From Paenibacillus paridis (GTDB taxonomy: Bacteria; Bacillota; Bacilli; Paenibacillales; Paenibacillaceae), in contig NZ_VCIX01000087.1 in assembly GCF_006345825.1 (NCBI RefSeq), positions 62,202-126,201 on the forward strand: 64,000 nt of DNA, written 5' to 3'. A model generated the notes under the pieces. It worked only from the letters and a program-made list of their open reading frames with translations. It did not search any database and was not told the origin of the DNA. The position numbers were made by a program, and so were the translations under genes. Positions 8,175-16,835 of this stretch are shown piece by piece; positions within the stretch are counted from its first letter, which is position 1; each line of letters begins with the position of its first letter.

Positions 8175-9062
8175 TTAGCACTCCCCTATTGTCATTTTGT
8201 CCGATAGCTTCTCGTATAGAGCAGGTCGGCGGTCATAAAAAGGCGCTACTGCGCCATTCGTACGGTTTTCATGTAGAAGGCTAAAGTCCAGCTCCCCCAA
8301 AACAACCTCATCCTCATTCAGCCTTCCCGCTCCGATTAAACCAGAGGCTGTAAAGGGCATATCGCATGGGGAAAATAGCCCTGCTTGGCAGTAGCCCTGG
8401 TCGATTTGTGGACGCTGCTCGGGCAGCGAGCCTACGATTCCGCTTAGCGCAACAAACAGCTGATTCTCGATCGCCCTAGCTTGGCAGCAATAGCGTACGC
8501 GGTGATAGCCATAAGCCGTATCCGTGTAGGATGGGCATAAAATCAGCACTACGCCTTGGTCTGCTGCGATTCTTGAAAGCTCGGGAAATTCAATGTCGTA
8601 GCAGGTCAGAATCGCCCAGCGTCCCCATTCCGTTTCAATGATATTCAGCTTATCTCCTTCAGAGAGCGGCCATCTTATCCGTTCCTCGGGTGTCAGATGA
8701 AGCTTGTTTTGCTCCTCGATACGGCCATCCGGGAAGAACAGGCTGGCTTTGTTCACAAACCTTTCCCCTTCCCGGCAAATGTGGGTACCTCCCAAAATCA
8801 TCACATTCAGCTCCCGGCTGCTTCGCTGAAAAAAAGAACGGTACTCATCGGTATACGTTTCTAAATGCATGCATGCCTCTTCATGGGACAGCTCCGGCTG
8901 GAAGCTAAGTAAATGCGCAGTCATATATTCGGGCAAAAGAATCAGTTCTGCGCCATTCTCGGCTGCTTTACGCATCTTCCGCGCTAATCCAGCCCAGAAC
9001 GCCTCTTCGGACGGAACATCCGAAAGGCTGTATTGCGCCGCTGCGACGTTTAATGTATTCAT
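8175..9062 (-). CDS. Carbon-nitrogen hydrolase (nitrilase superfamily)
   Basis: A 295-residue cytosolic amidase-type enzyme with the full catalytic triad: Glu45 in LLPEYM, Lys120 in EQNKLHLTPEER and Cys154 in ILTCYDIEFPE. Other family marks are GGTHI near 91, ARAIENQ near 195 and YCQAGLFSPCDMPF. It is closely similar in layout to the hydrolase half of the upstream fusion protein and probably arose by duplication. Location directly before speD suggests an amide or carbamoyl-amine substrate linked to polyamine metabolism, by analogy with N-carbamoylputrescine amidase; that is inference. The gap to the upstream gene is 13 bases. Confidence 0.9.
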   Translation of the reverse strand: MNTLNVAAAQYSLSDVPSEEAFWAGLARKMRKAAENGAELILLPEYMTAHLLSFQPELSHEEACMHLETYTDEYRSFFQRSSRELNVMILGGTHICREGERFVNKASLFFPDGRIEEQNKLHLTPEERIRWPLSEGDKLNIIETEWGRWAILTCYDIEFPELSRIAADQGVVLILCPSYTDTAYGYHRVRYCCQARAIENQLFVALSGIVGSLPEQRPQIDQGYCQAGLFSPCDMPFTASGLIGAGRLNEDEVVLGELDFSLLHENRTNGAVAPFYDRRPALYEKLSDKMTIGEC

Positions 9063-9075
9063 GGCTCTTCCTTAT

Positions 9076-10614
9076 CTATGAGCGAATTTGAAGGGAATAG
9101 ATATCCGTTCGGCGATCACGGAATGTGAGCACGTCAGTCGATTTGCGGTGACGCTGCAAAATTTCCATATCCACCTCGGCCATAATCACCGTCTCCGTAT
9201 TTTCACTGCACTCTCCGGCAATGCCGTCGCGCGGAAACGAAAAATCGGCAGGCGTATATACGCCTGACTGCGCATACTGAATATCGACGTTATCCACATG
9301 CGTAAGATTGCCAACGGTTCCTGACGTCACGGTAAATACTTGATTTTCAATTGCGCGTGCCTGCGCGCAATATTTGATACGCAGAAAAGCTTGCCGATCC
9401 TCTGCGCAGAACGGCACGAAAATGATTTGAGCCCCTTCCTCCGCGACGATTCGCGAAATTTCCGGGTACTCGATATCGCTGCTCAGCTGAATGGATATTT
9501 TGCCGCAATCGGTATCGAATACTTCCAGCTTCGAACCGCCGTTAATCCCCCACCACCTGCGTTCATTCGGCGAGATATGCAGCTTATACTGCTGCTCAAT
9601 CGTGCCATCCCGCCGGAATAAGTGACCGACATTATAAATCCGGTTGTTCTTCTCAACAAAATGGGAGCCGCCGATAATGTTCACGTTGTACTTTACGGCA
9701 AGCTCGGAGAACAGCTCGACATACTGAGCGGTAAACGTCGTCAGCTTCCGAACGGCAAGGCTTGGTGAGCGCTCCTCCAAAAAAGAGAGCAGCTGCATCG
9801 TAACGTTTTCCGGAAACACGGCAAAATCCGATTTATAATCCGCTGAAACGTCCACGTAATGCTCGCACTGCGTGGCAAACTCCTCGAAGGAATCGATTTT
9901 TTTCATCATATATTGAATGACGCAAATCCGAACGGGAAACGAGAGCTTATAATGCGTTTTGCTGCTGCTTATCTTATAGTCAATGTTATTCCACTCAAGC
10001 AGCGCAGCGAAGTTGTGCGAATCCTCGTCATCGGACAAATAATTCGTAATGATTCGCTTCAGCGTGAAGCCGTTCATCATTTGAAAAGTTAGCACCGGAT
10101 CATAAATATTTTGCTGGAGCACCTCTTCGGCATATTCTCTTGGCGACATCTCGTCGCTATGCTTGTGATAACCCGGAATGCGCCCGCCGACGATGATGCT
10201 TCTAAGGTTCAGCTTCTCGGCCAAGCGCTTGCGCGCCTCATACAGCCTTCTGCCGATCTTCATCCGGCGATAGTCGGGATGCACCATAACCTCCATCCCA
10301 TACAAGCTCCCGCCGCGCGGATTATGGTTGCGGATAAAGCCGCGGTCCGTAATTTCTGAATACGTGTGCTGCTCTAAATAATCGTCAAAGTTAACGATCA
10401 GGCTCGAACAGGAGCCAATGATCTCCCCATCCAGCTCCACGCATATTTGCCCCTCGGGAAAAATTCGAATGTGACTCTCCAAATGATCCATTTGCCAAGG
10501 GTTCATATTCGGAAAGCAAATATGCTGCAGCGCGATGATTTTAGTAAAGTCTGCCGCTTCAATATTTCGGATGATCACTTTCTTTTCAAATTGCGAAATT
10601 TGATCGGATGTCAT
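9076..10614 (-). CDS. GNAT acetyltransferase / carbon-nitrogen hydrolase fusion (YhcX-like), Cys nucleophile missing
   Basis: A 512-residue two-domain protein resembling B. subtilis YhcX. Residues about 12-215 are a GNAT domain, with the acetyl-CoA loop at RRMKIGRRLYEARKR (116-130). Residues about 225-505 are a nitrilase-fold domain. Glu269 (FAVFPE) and Lys344 (QYKLHISPNER) are present. The nucleophile position reads IQLSSDIEYPE: Ser378 stands where Cys is expected in the CYDxEFPE motif, and the next residue is also changed. The codons are unambiguous (CTG AGC AGC GAT). The hydrolase half is therefore probably inactive or altered, while the adjacent paralogue is intact. Start ATG follows GAGGAG. 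It heads the speD operon. Confidence 0.9.
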   Translation of the reverse strand: MTSDQISQFEKKVIIRNIEAADFTKIIALQHICFPNMNPWQMDHLESHIRIFPEGQICVELDGEIIGSCSSLIVNFDDYLEQHTYSEITDRGFIRNHNPRGGSLYGMEVMVHPDYRRMKIGRRLYEARKRLAEKLNLRSIIVGGRIPGYHKHSDEMSPREYAEEVLQQNIYDPVLTFQMMNGFTLKRIITNYLSDDEDSHNFAALLEWNNIDYKISSSKTHYKLSFPVRICVIQYMMKKIDSFEEFATQCEHYVDVSADYKSDFAVFPENVTMQLLSFLEERSPSLAVRKLTTFTAQYVELFSELAVKYNVNIIGGSHFVEKNNRIYNVGHLFRRDGTIEQQYKLHISPNERRWWGINGGSKLEVFDTDCGKISIQLSSDIEYPEISRIVAEEGAQIIFVPFCAEDRQAFLRIKYCAQARAIENQVFTVTSGTVGNLTHVDNVDIQYAQSGVYTPADFSFPRDGIAGECSENTETVIMAEVDMEILQRHRKSTDVLTFRDRRTDIYSLQIRS

Positions 10615-10801
10615 ATAGTCTCCTCATGCAAACGTTAGTTTGACTTCATTATAAGAGGAGAGTTTTATAGCCGTATTAATGGATAGTCATCGGATTGTAA
10701 ATTTTTGAGGTCATTTGGATGTAAATCGTGGTTATACCTAAGCAAGATGAGGTATGATTTAGATCAAATCCTTCAATACAGAAAAGGATAAGGTATTCAG
10801 G

Positions 10802-11767
10802 ATGGGAAAAACAAATAGGAAATCCAAGAGGTTTCGATGGTTAAAATTACTGGGGATTATGTTTCTGCTGCTTATGATCGGGACAATTTGGCAGCATTAC
10901 ATGATGCTTCGCGAAAGCAGCATGTTCTCGCGGCCTGGAGAGATTTTTGCAAATAAATCATTTGACTTGCATGCCTATCGCACAGGAGAAGGAGATACTG
11001 CGGTTGTGTTTGTTGCTGGCTCCGGAACCCCTTCGGCTTATACCGATTATTATCTTTTACAGAATCAACTGCGGCCTTACGCAAGGACGGTAAGTTATGA
11101 CCGGGCAGGATTTGGATGGAGTGGGGAAACTGACAGACCAAGGTCAGTAGAAATTATGGTTGAGGAACTGCATGATTCGCTTGAACAAGCGAATGAAGCG
11201 CCGCCTTACTTATTAGTGGGCCATTCGCTTGCTTCGCTTGAAGTTTTACACTTCGCCCAAAAATACCCGGATGAAGTTATGGGCATCGTACTGCTCGATG
11301 GAGGAAGCCCTGAGTTTTACGCTAAAGAATGGGAAACCAAATCTTATATTGTGAATCGGTTAGTTGCGGCTCTTCGGGTGACCGGGATTATTAGGGCATT
11401 AGGTACTGCTGGGATTTTATTGCCGTTTGCTGCTGAAAACCTGAGGAATCCACAGCTCCCTGAGGAAGTAAGAGCGATGGACAAAGCGATGTATTACAAC
11501 AAAGCAGGAAATACGAGCAATCTAAGCTTTATAAGCCTAATGAATGAAAATGCGCAAATCGTTCTGGATCACGGTCATTTAAAGGAAATTCCCCTGCTTA
11601 TCCTGTCATCAGACAGTGGAGCAGCATGGCAAGACGTACAGCATGAGCTTCTCCAATGGTCAGGCAACAGCATGCAAGAAACGATCGCGAATGCGAATCA
11701 TTATGTCCATTGGAACAACAGCAATCTCGTGTTCAATAAACTATTAGACATGTTGAACAAGAAATAA
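10802..11767 (+). CDS. Alpha/beta hydrolase with N-terminal membrane anchor
   Basis: A 321-residue protein. A basic N-terminus (TNRKSKRFRWLK) precedes one hydrophobic segment near 13-30, so the enzyme is probably anchored with its catalytic domain outside. The fold motifs are VVFVAGSGTPSAY for the oxyanion loop, VSYDRAGFGWSG, and the nucleophile elbow VGHSLASLEVL. VLLDGGSPEF follows, and the terminal catalytic His is in NANHYVHWNNS. Substrate is not evident; esterase or haloperoxidase-like activity is possible. It is a single gene convergent with the AlkD-like gene, with only 37 bases between stops and no clear hairpin. Confidence 0.85.
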   Translation: MGKTNRKSKRFRWLKLLGIMFLLLMIGTIWQHYMMLRESSMFSRPGEIFANKSFDLHAYRTGEGDTAVVFVAGSGTPSAYTDYYLLQNQLRPYARTVSYDRAGFGWSGETDRPRSVEIMVEELHDSLEQANEAPPYLLVGHSLASLEVLHFAQKYPDEVMGIVLLDGGSPEFYAKEWETKSYIVNRLVAALRVTGIIRALGTAGILLPFAAENLRNPQLPEEVRAMDKAMYYNKAGNTSNLSFISLMNENAQIVLDHGHLKEIPLLILSSDSGAAWQDVQHELLQWSGNSMQETIANANHYVHWNNSNLVFNKLLDMLNKK

Positions 11768-11804
11768 TGGGGCTGCCGCAGCTCACTACGGCGGTATTCA
11801 GCAT

Positions 11805-12647
11805 TTATTTATTACTCATCATACTTCTTTGGGCTCGTGCAGTTATGCGATGCGTTGCTTTGGTATCCGATCTATCCAGCCAATCGCTGCAAATGCGTTT
11901 CACCCAATCCGGGTTAGTCTTGCTGGCGTCATTTAGCCAATTGCCTACGGAATCTTGGACATATTTAGACGGATCGGACATTACGGGTGCCAAAAGGGAA
12001 ATGGCCATCGCAGGGTTCAACTTCAGCTCCTGAATATGTTTGGCCCAAACGCCTTGAGGGCGCGTCAATTCCACTGCAAAACGTCTAATATTGGGATCAG
12101 GATCAATGACCCATACGCTTAGCAAATCAAGTGCCCGCTTCAAATCTTCAGCAATGGGCTGCCTTAAAGCCATCCAAGCGATCTCACGAACGCCAAAATG
12201 CAGATCTGCGGCAAATATCCGAATGGCTTTCAATTTTTGTTGCAGGTCGGAACGCGCATCCAGCCCAATGATATATGCTGCCCAGCAGCGAACACTATCG
12301 GATGAATGCGCGGAGAGCCTATCAAAGATATGGGCTGCCTTCTCATCCTGTTCAATAAGAATAAGCCATTCTTTTGCAATCGCAGGTATAAGCTTCATCA
12401 CTTTCGTTTCGTTTAATTGCTCCAGCCTCTGCAGGATAGAACCTGATTCGCTCTCAAGCCCGAACTCAATCAGTACATTTTTCAGCAATAGCAGATGATT
12501 AACAGATAACCACTCCGTTAAATTAACCGATTGCAGTTTCCCTTCCTGCAGCAGCAGCCTAACTTCCTCCATAATATCACAAATTCGGATAGCACCCTTT
12601 CGCTCCAAAAGCGTATGGGAACCTCTCCGATTGTTCTCCTTATCCAT
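11805..12647 (-). CDS. AlkD-like DNA alkylation repair / HEAT-repeat protein
   Basis: A 280-residue all-helical protein starting at ATG 12645-12647, ten bases after GGAAG; the GTG nine bases further up sits too close to that site. Helical repeats run from about 75 to the end. The block DPDPNIRRFAVELTRPQGVW followed by YVQDSVGNWLNDASKTNPDW is the usual signature of AlkD-type DNA glycosylases, which remove bulky or charged alkyl bases without base flipping. The catalytic Trp/Asp set cannot be placed with certainty, so a non-enzymatic HEAT role remains possible. It lies 87 bases downstream of a Crp/Fnr gene on the same strand and may be co-transcribed. Confidence 0.7.
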   Translation of the reverse strand: MDKENNRRGSHTLLERKGAIRICDIMEEVRLLLQEGKLQSVNLTEWLSVNHLLLLKNVLIEFGLESESGSILQRLEQLNETKVMKLIPAIAKEWLILIEQDEKAAHIFDRLSAHSSDSVRCWAAYIIGLDARSDLQQKLKAIRIFAADLHFGVREIAWMALRQPIAEDLKRALDLLSVWVIDPDPNIRRFAVELTRPQGVWAKHIQELKLNPAMAISLLAPVMSDPSKYVQDSVGNWLNDASKTNPDWVKRICSDWLDRSDTKATHRITARAQRSMMSNK

Positions 12648-12734
12648 TGTAACCACACTTCCTCTGCAAGTCCGCCGTTAAACCGGCGTTTCCAATAGCA
12701 TACACCCTTTTGGCAGGATAGGATGTAATGTGGT

Positions 12735-13430
12735 TTACAACTGGACTTGATTTCGCTGAATGTCCAATAATTTGTCTTTGTGAATCCAGACGGTTTTAAA
12801 CCCTGTTTTGATCGCTTCTTCCTTCACCAGCTCTTGCAAGGCTACAGTTACAGCCTCTCTTGTTGCGCCTGTAAAATGAGCAATCTCCTGATGGGTCAAG
12901 GATACACCGATTTTGCAATAGGAACCCTCATTAATGACCCCAAATTGATTGGACAGCTTCACGAGCGCAAACAAAATTTTATCATGCAAGTTCCCAAGGG
13001 CCAGATACTGGGATAAAAGACTCATCGAAGCGATCCGCTCACTCAATACGCCTAGCAGTGCCATCATAAACCGAGGATGGTTGATGAGAAAATCGTCAAA
13101 CCTTGGTTTGTCCAGCAAACAGATATCGCTAGCCTCGATCGTTTCAATGTAATGATCCCGCGTTCCGAACGAGATTTTAGCCATCTCGCCAAATACATTG
13201 CCTTCATTGAGTATATCTGAAGTAAATTGCTTTCCTTCGGCATTGAGCCTATACAGGCGAACCATTCCTTTTTTCACAAAATAAAGTCCTTCGTGAAAAG
13301 TATCCGGCGTTTGAATAAACGTACTCTTGGGAAACGTCGTGATGGAGGTTAGCTTATCCATTTCAATCAAATCTTCTATCGATAGCGAGTGAAGCAAATT
13401 AAATTGTGACAAATACTGAATTTTATCCAT
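12735..13430 (-). CDS. Crp/Fnr-family transcriptional regulator
   Basis: A 231-residue regulator. The cyclic-nucleotide-binding-like beta roll spans about 10-120 (GLYFVKKGMVRLYRL, GNVFGEMAKIS). A long dimer helix follows near 125-150. The winged helix lies near 150-225 (LTHQEIAHFTGATREAVTVA as recognition helix-turn-helix). There is no Fnr-type N-terminal Cys cluster, and the GE-RS cAMP motif is incomplete, so an oxygen or cAMP signal is not supported. Start ATG follows AAGGAGAAGCT. A good promoter sits upstream. Its effector and targets are unknown. Confidence 0.88.
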   Translation of the reverse strand: MDKIQYLSQFNLLHSLSIEDLIEMDKLTSITTFPKSTFIQTPDTFHEGLYFVKKGMVRLYRLNAEGKQFTSDILNEGNVFGEMAKISFGTRDHYIETIEASDICLLDKPRFDDFLINHPRFMMALLGVLSERIASMSLLSQYLALGNLHDKILFALVKLSNQFGVINEGSYCKIGVSLTHQEIAHFTGATREAVTVALQELVKEEAIKTGFKTVWIHKDKLLDIQRNQVQL

Positions 13431-13475
13431 AGCTTCTCCTTGTTTGAATATAACCCCCTTAGGTTGGTTGTGTTC

Positions 13476-13505
13476 ATTATATTACTTTGCCTAAAGTACT
13501 GACAA
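13476..13505 (-). promoter_or_regulatory. Promoter of the Crp/Fnr regulator gene
   Basis: On the minus strand TTGTCA (13500-13505) lies 18 bases from a consensus TATAAT (13476-13481), 46 bases before the ATG. The -35 falls just past the stop of the upstream MFS gene. Confidence 0.55.
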
Positions 13506-13515
13506 TTTTAACGAC

Positions 13516-14916
13516 TTAATGAATGCCAACCGTAGCGCCATCTGTTGCTTTTCCTGTGGAAGGGTTCGTTTTTAAGCGAGTGCTCGCGAGCAGGCTTAGA
13601 CAAATCAATACGAGATTAAGCAGCATCGCGCCGAAAATGCCAATTTCCATAAATAGCCCGGCAGCTTGGCCAATAGCAATGATTGCGCCTCCGATCCCGA
13701 TAACGACGCCTGGCGTAAATGAATCGGCAAACTGGAGGTTGGCGGATACCTCGCCCGATTCTCCTTCTTTGGCATTTGCAAAAGCAACGGCCCCGCTAGT
13801 CGGATGGGCCAACCCGATTCCTATTCCAGTGATCATCTGGCCGATAACCGACAGGGCAATATTAAGGCCAGGCACCCAAACCACGATGCCGATTCCGACA
13901 ATCATGAGCAGCACGCCTATTCTTATACGCTTGTGTCGGCCTCTTCCTTGATCCGCAGCATCCCAGTGCGACTGCAAATAGGATACGATACACCAGCTAA
14001 GTGCAGCGCTTGCTACGATAAGCCCCGCCAAGTCTGCCGTCAAGCCTTTGGTTTCCGTCAATGCCAGCACTAGAAAGTTTTGCGTACTTACATACGCCGC
14101 AAAAAACAATCCGCGCGAAGCAATTAGCGATGGCAAACCGGTGCGCAAGCCCAGCGTACCGGCCGGAAGCAATTTCCGAAGCGGCTGCGCCATGAGCACT
14201 AAGCCAACCAGCACCAGCATGATTCCCGCTATGCTTGGAAGCATGCCTAAGCCGCTTAAGAATAGCCCGGTTCCAATCGCAAGCAGGATAGCCAGCAAGG
14301 TCGCGCCTCTGCCGTTTTGCTTTTGAACACTGGGAATTTTCAGCTTTCGGAAAACAGGAAGGCTTAGAAAGGTTGCGAGCACCAGAAACGGAAGCACACC
14401 CCAAAACACGAACCTCCACGAAAATTGCTGGGCAATGAGGCCCGCAACATACGGACCGATCATGGAAGGCAAAACATACGCGGTTCCGAAAGCACCTAAT
14501 ATTTTCGCCCTCAGCTCATCAGGGTAGCTTAATGAAATCGCCGTATAAACACAGGTCATCATCGCGCCTGCGCCAAAGCCCTGCAAGGCACGGGCCACGA
14601 TCAGAATAATCATATCGTTAGCCATGGCGGCTGCTGCTAATCCAACAGCAAACAAAACAATGGCTGCCGTAAAGAGCAATGCAGGCCCTCTTCTGTCAAT
14701 CACACGTCCAACGACCAGTGTTCCGATAATTTGCGCTAACAAGTATGCACTAAAAATCCAACCATATAGCGCCATTCCTTTTAAATCATTTGCAATCGCC
14801 GGCGCAACCGTCGTTACGGCCAAGCCTTCGAATCCAACAGCCATAACAGCCAAAATAATTCCAATCGTCAACGCAACATAACGCGGTCCAAAAATACTTT
14901 CGTTCTCAGTCATCAT
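13516..14916 (-). CDS. MFS multidrug efflux transporter (DHA2-like)
   Basis: A 466-residue membrane protein with 12-14 hydrophobic spans. The MFS loop motif is VVGRVIDRRGPALLF near 70, and the antiporter motif C-like stretch is AFGTAYVLPSMIGPYVAGLI near 145. The GFGAGAMMTCVY region and fused second half fit a drug/H+ antiporter. Start ATG follows GGGAGG. It is divergent from a SufR-like regulator, with 171 bases between the starts holding a palindromic operator, which suggests that regulator controls it. Substrate is unknown. Confidence 0.85.
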   Translation of the reverse strand: MMTENESIFGPRYVALTIGIILAVMAVGFEGLAVTTVAPAIANDLKGMALYGWIFSAYLLAQIIGTLVVGRVIDRRGPALLFTAAIVLFAVGLAAAAMANDMIILIVARALQGFGAGAMMTCVYTAISLSYPDELRAKILGAFGTAYVLPSMIGPYVAGLIAQQFSWRFVFWGVLPFLVLATFLSLPVFRKLKIPSVQKQNGRGATLLAILLAIGTGLFLSGLGMLPSIAGIMLVLVGLVLMAQPLRKLLPAGTLGLRTGLPSLIASRGLFFAAYVSTQNFLVLALTETKGLTADLAGLIVASAALSWCIVSYLQSHWDAADQGRGRHKRIRIGVLLMIVGIGIVVWVPGLNIALSVIGQMITGIGIGLAHPTSGAVAFANAKEGESGEVSANLQFADSFTPGVVIGIGGAIIAIGQAAGLFMEIGIFGAMLLNLVLICLSLLASTRLKTNPSTGKATDGATVGIH

Positions 14917-15009
14917 GCCTAGCCTCCCTAAATCTGCGGTTTATGTATACGTCGTATCCGAATACTTTGTAAACATATATCTATACAAAATCAAATATAA
15001 GGTTTCGCT

Positions 15010-15038
15010 TTGACTTAGTCAACTTTTTTCTTTACAAT
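15010..15038 (+). promoter_or_regulatory. Promoter with overlapping palindromic operator (SufR-like gene)
   Basis: TTGACT (15010-15015) and TACAAT (15033-15038) are spaced by exactly 17 bases. The -35 is the left half of a perfect palindrome, TTGACTTAGTCAA (15010-15022). A regulator bound there would block RNA polymerase, so negative autoregulation is likely. It also sits within the divergent region used by the MFS gene. Confidence 0.7.
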
Positions 15039-15087
15039 GTTAATATATCGTTTCATCTACTTTTCTATAAAAAGAAGGTGCTGCAAC

Positions 15088-15762
15088 ATGGCAAAAACAA
15101 CCACAGCTTCGAAAGAAGGAACGGCAATACGAACGAAACGCGAGATCATCAAGCTGCTGAAGCAAGAAGGCGCTATAGACGCCCTTCAACTGGCCAAGCT
15201 GCTTGGATTAACAGGCATGGCCGTACGGCAGCATTTATATAATCTGCAAGAGGAACAACTGGTCGCATTTGAAGAGGAAGCGAGACCCATGGGCCGTCCT
15301 GCGAAAATGTGGAGACTCACACCTGAGGCAAATCGCCTTTTTCCTGACGGTCATGCGGACCTACTGGTGAGCATGATTGAGTCCATGCGGGAAGCCTTCG
15401 AAGAAGAAGGCTTGGAAAAAATGCTAGAGATCCGCAACCGAAAGCAAATTCTCCAATATTTAAGTAAAGCCCCCTCCGTTCTTCCGTTGAAGGAGCAGTT
15501 GGAAGCACTTGCGCATGCGCGCACGGCTGAGGGATATATGGCGGAAGTCATCGACAATGTTGATGGTTCCTATAGCTTTGTGGAGAAGCACTGCCCCATC
15601 TGCGAAGCAGCGAAAGTATGCTCCGGCTTTTGCAGCAAAGAGCTGGAGATGATTCAGCAGGTGCTTGGGGAGGATGTTGACGTAGAGCGCAAAGCGCATA
15701 TGCTGACGAACAGCAACCGCTGCATTTACTCGATCAAGCCTAAGGATAGCATAGTGCTTTAA
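15088..15762 (+). CDS. SufR-like winged-helix regulator with C-terminal Cys cluster
   Basis: A 224-residue regulator. I use ATG 15088-15090, preceded by AGAAGGTG; the earlier in-frame ATG at 15037 lies inside the promoter. The N-terminal winged helix (about 15-85) has TKREIIKLLKQEGAIDALQL and the recognition helix TGMAVRQHLYNL. The C-terminal domain ends with Cys169, Cys172, Cys178, Cys182 and Cys212 in the pattern HCPIC, VCSGFC and NRCIY. That pattern matches the SufR family, which binds an Fe-S cluster or metal. There are no suf genes here; its neighbour is an efflux pump. It may sense redox or a metal and control that pump (inference). Confidence 0.85.
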   Translation: MAKTTTASKEGTAIRTKREIIKLLKQEGAIDALQLAKLLGLTGMAVRQHLYNLQEEQLVAFEEEARPMGRPAKMWRLTPEANRLFPDGHADLLVSMIESMREAFEEEGLEKMLEIRNRKQILQYLSKAPSVLPLKEQLEALAHARTAEGYMAEVIDNVDGSYSFVEKHCPICEAAKVCSGFCSKELEMIQQVLGEDVDVERKAHMLTNSNRCIYSIKPKDSIVL

Positions 15763-15788
15763 GTAAACTATCCAAGCCATATATGAAG

Positions 15789-15856
15789 AAAACGCCGCTC
15801 CCGAACCTTAATGCCCGGATACATGATCAGGGCCCATGGTTAGAAGCGGCGTTTTT
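15789..15856 (+). terminator. Terminator after the SufR-like gene
   Basis: Arms AAAACGCCGCT (15789-15799) and AGCGGCGTTTT (15845-15855), with AACC/GGTT pairing further in, and a T-run after the second arm. The loop is long, about 45 bases. Confidence 0.75.
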
Positions 15857-15930
15857 ATTTTCGAATAGAGATGAGTGCCGAAATTCGGAAGCTGAACATA
15901 AAGAGACATGGCTGCGGAACCGTCTAATGT

Positions 15931-16650
15931 CTAAAGCGCGGTCTTTCCCAAAAGGCTCAGAAGCGTTTCGGGCTCACGCGTTGTTATGGCATCCACGTTC
16001 ATCTCAATAAAATGCTGCATAAGCTCTTGTTCATTGACGGTATAGACCCAAACCTTTAGGCCACGATGGTGAGCCGCTTCTACGATGTAAGGGCGGCAAG
16101 TCGTCCCCTTCATGTTCAGCCCGGTATATCCGCGTTGCTTCGCCTGCTGGCATGTCGTTTCCGCATAACTCTCATAGTTGTCTAATTGTTCCGGCGTAAG
16201 TTCAACGGGGGTATTCAGCATCACTTGAATATCCGGATATTTCTCTGTAATTGATTCGGAATAACCCGTAATGTACGACCGCTCCTGCGCACCGTATTTA
16301 CGGATTAGTGCGATCGTGGGTTCAATGCTTGCAGCCGATTTGATATCCAAATTCAGGTTAATGCCGATCGGCTCGGCTGCCTGGAAAATTTGCTCCAGCG
16401 TTGCGATCTCATGCTCCTCGTAAGCCGTATTCAGCAGCACTCGCAAATGGGGCTGATTCCATTCCTCATAGGTATGCAATAGAAGTTGAGGTGTATCGTC
16501 ATGCATAAGAATGGCAGTCCCATCCCTCGCTACAACAATATCCACTTCTACAATATCAGCGCCAGACCTTACGCCTTCCACAAAAGAAGCCATCGTGTTA
16601 TCAGGACTCTCCCCGCAGCCCGTATGCGCGGCAGCCAGCGTTCGGTTCAT
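15931..16650 (-). CDS. Glycerophosphodiester phosphodiesterase family protein
   Basis: A 239-residue TIM-barrel enzyme that would split glycerophosphodiesters into glycerol 3-phosphate and an alcohol. Start is ATG 16648-16650, five bases after GAGGTGG; the GTG nine bases upstream lacks a site. The catalytic region reads AAHTGCGESPDNT, EVDIVVARDG and LMHDDT, giving both His and the Glu/Asp metal ligands. The usual Arg of the AHRG motif is Thr here, a variation seen in some subgroups. LNLDIK near 130 is the second metal-side strand. There is no signal peptide, so it is cytosolic. Confidence 0.85.
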   Translation of the reverse strand: MNRTLAAAHTGCGESPDNTMASFVEGVRSGADIVEVDIVVARDGTAILMHDDTPQLLLHTYEEWNQPHLRVLLNTAYEEHEIATLEQIFQAAEPIGINLNLDIKSAASIEPTIALIRKYGAQERSYITGYSESITEKYPDIQVMLNTPVELTPEQLDNYESYAETTCQQAKQRGYTGLNMKGTTCRPYIVEAAHHRGLKVWVYTVNEQELMQHFIEMNVDAITTREPETLLSLLGKTAL

Positions 16651-16782
16651 ATTAACCACCTCATTGACTATAAATTTTGAGCATATACCGTTTCAGCGAT
16701 ATTATAACGATTTTCCAATCCGTTTATCAACCCCTACTATCGCAAAAAATCCCTGAACAGCCAAAGTGTTATTAATCGAAAA

Positions 16783-16819
16783 CAGAAGAAGCCCACTCAT
16801 CACGAGCGGGCTTCTTCTG
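16783..16819. terminator. Terminator after the TetR-controlled MFS gene
   Basis: Perfect 12-base arms CAGAAGAAGCCC (16783-16794) and GGGCTTCTTCTG (16808-16819), with extra CTC/GAG pairing in the loop. It lies just past the stop of the minus-strand MFS gene. Confidence 0.8.
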
Positions 16820-16835
16820 TTTGGTAAATCATCGA

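Noticed and set aside
11767..12033. 88-residue frame directly after the alpha/beta hydrolase stop
   Set aside because: Antisense to the AlkD-like gene; no ribosome site; the short spacing is chance.
15037..15087. Earlier ATG for the SufR-like regulator
   Set aside because: It overlaps the -10 hexamer, so it cannot be on the mRNA from that promoter.
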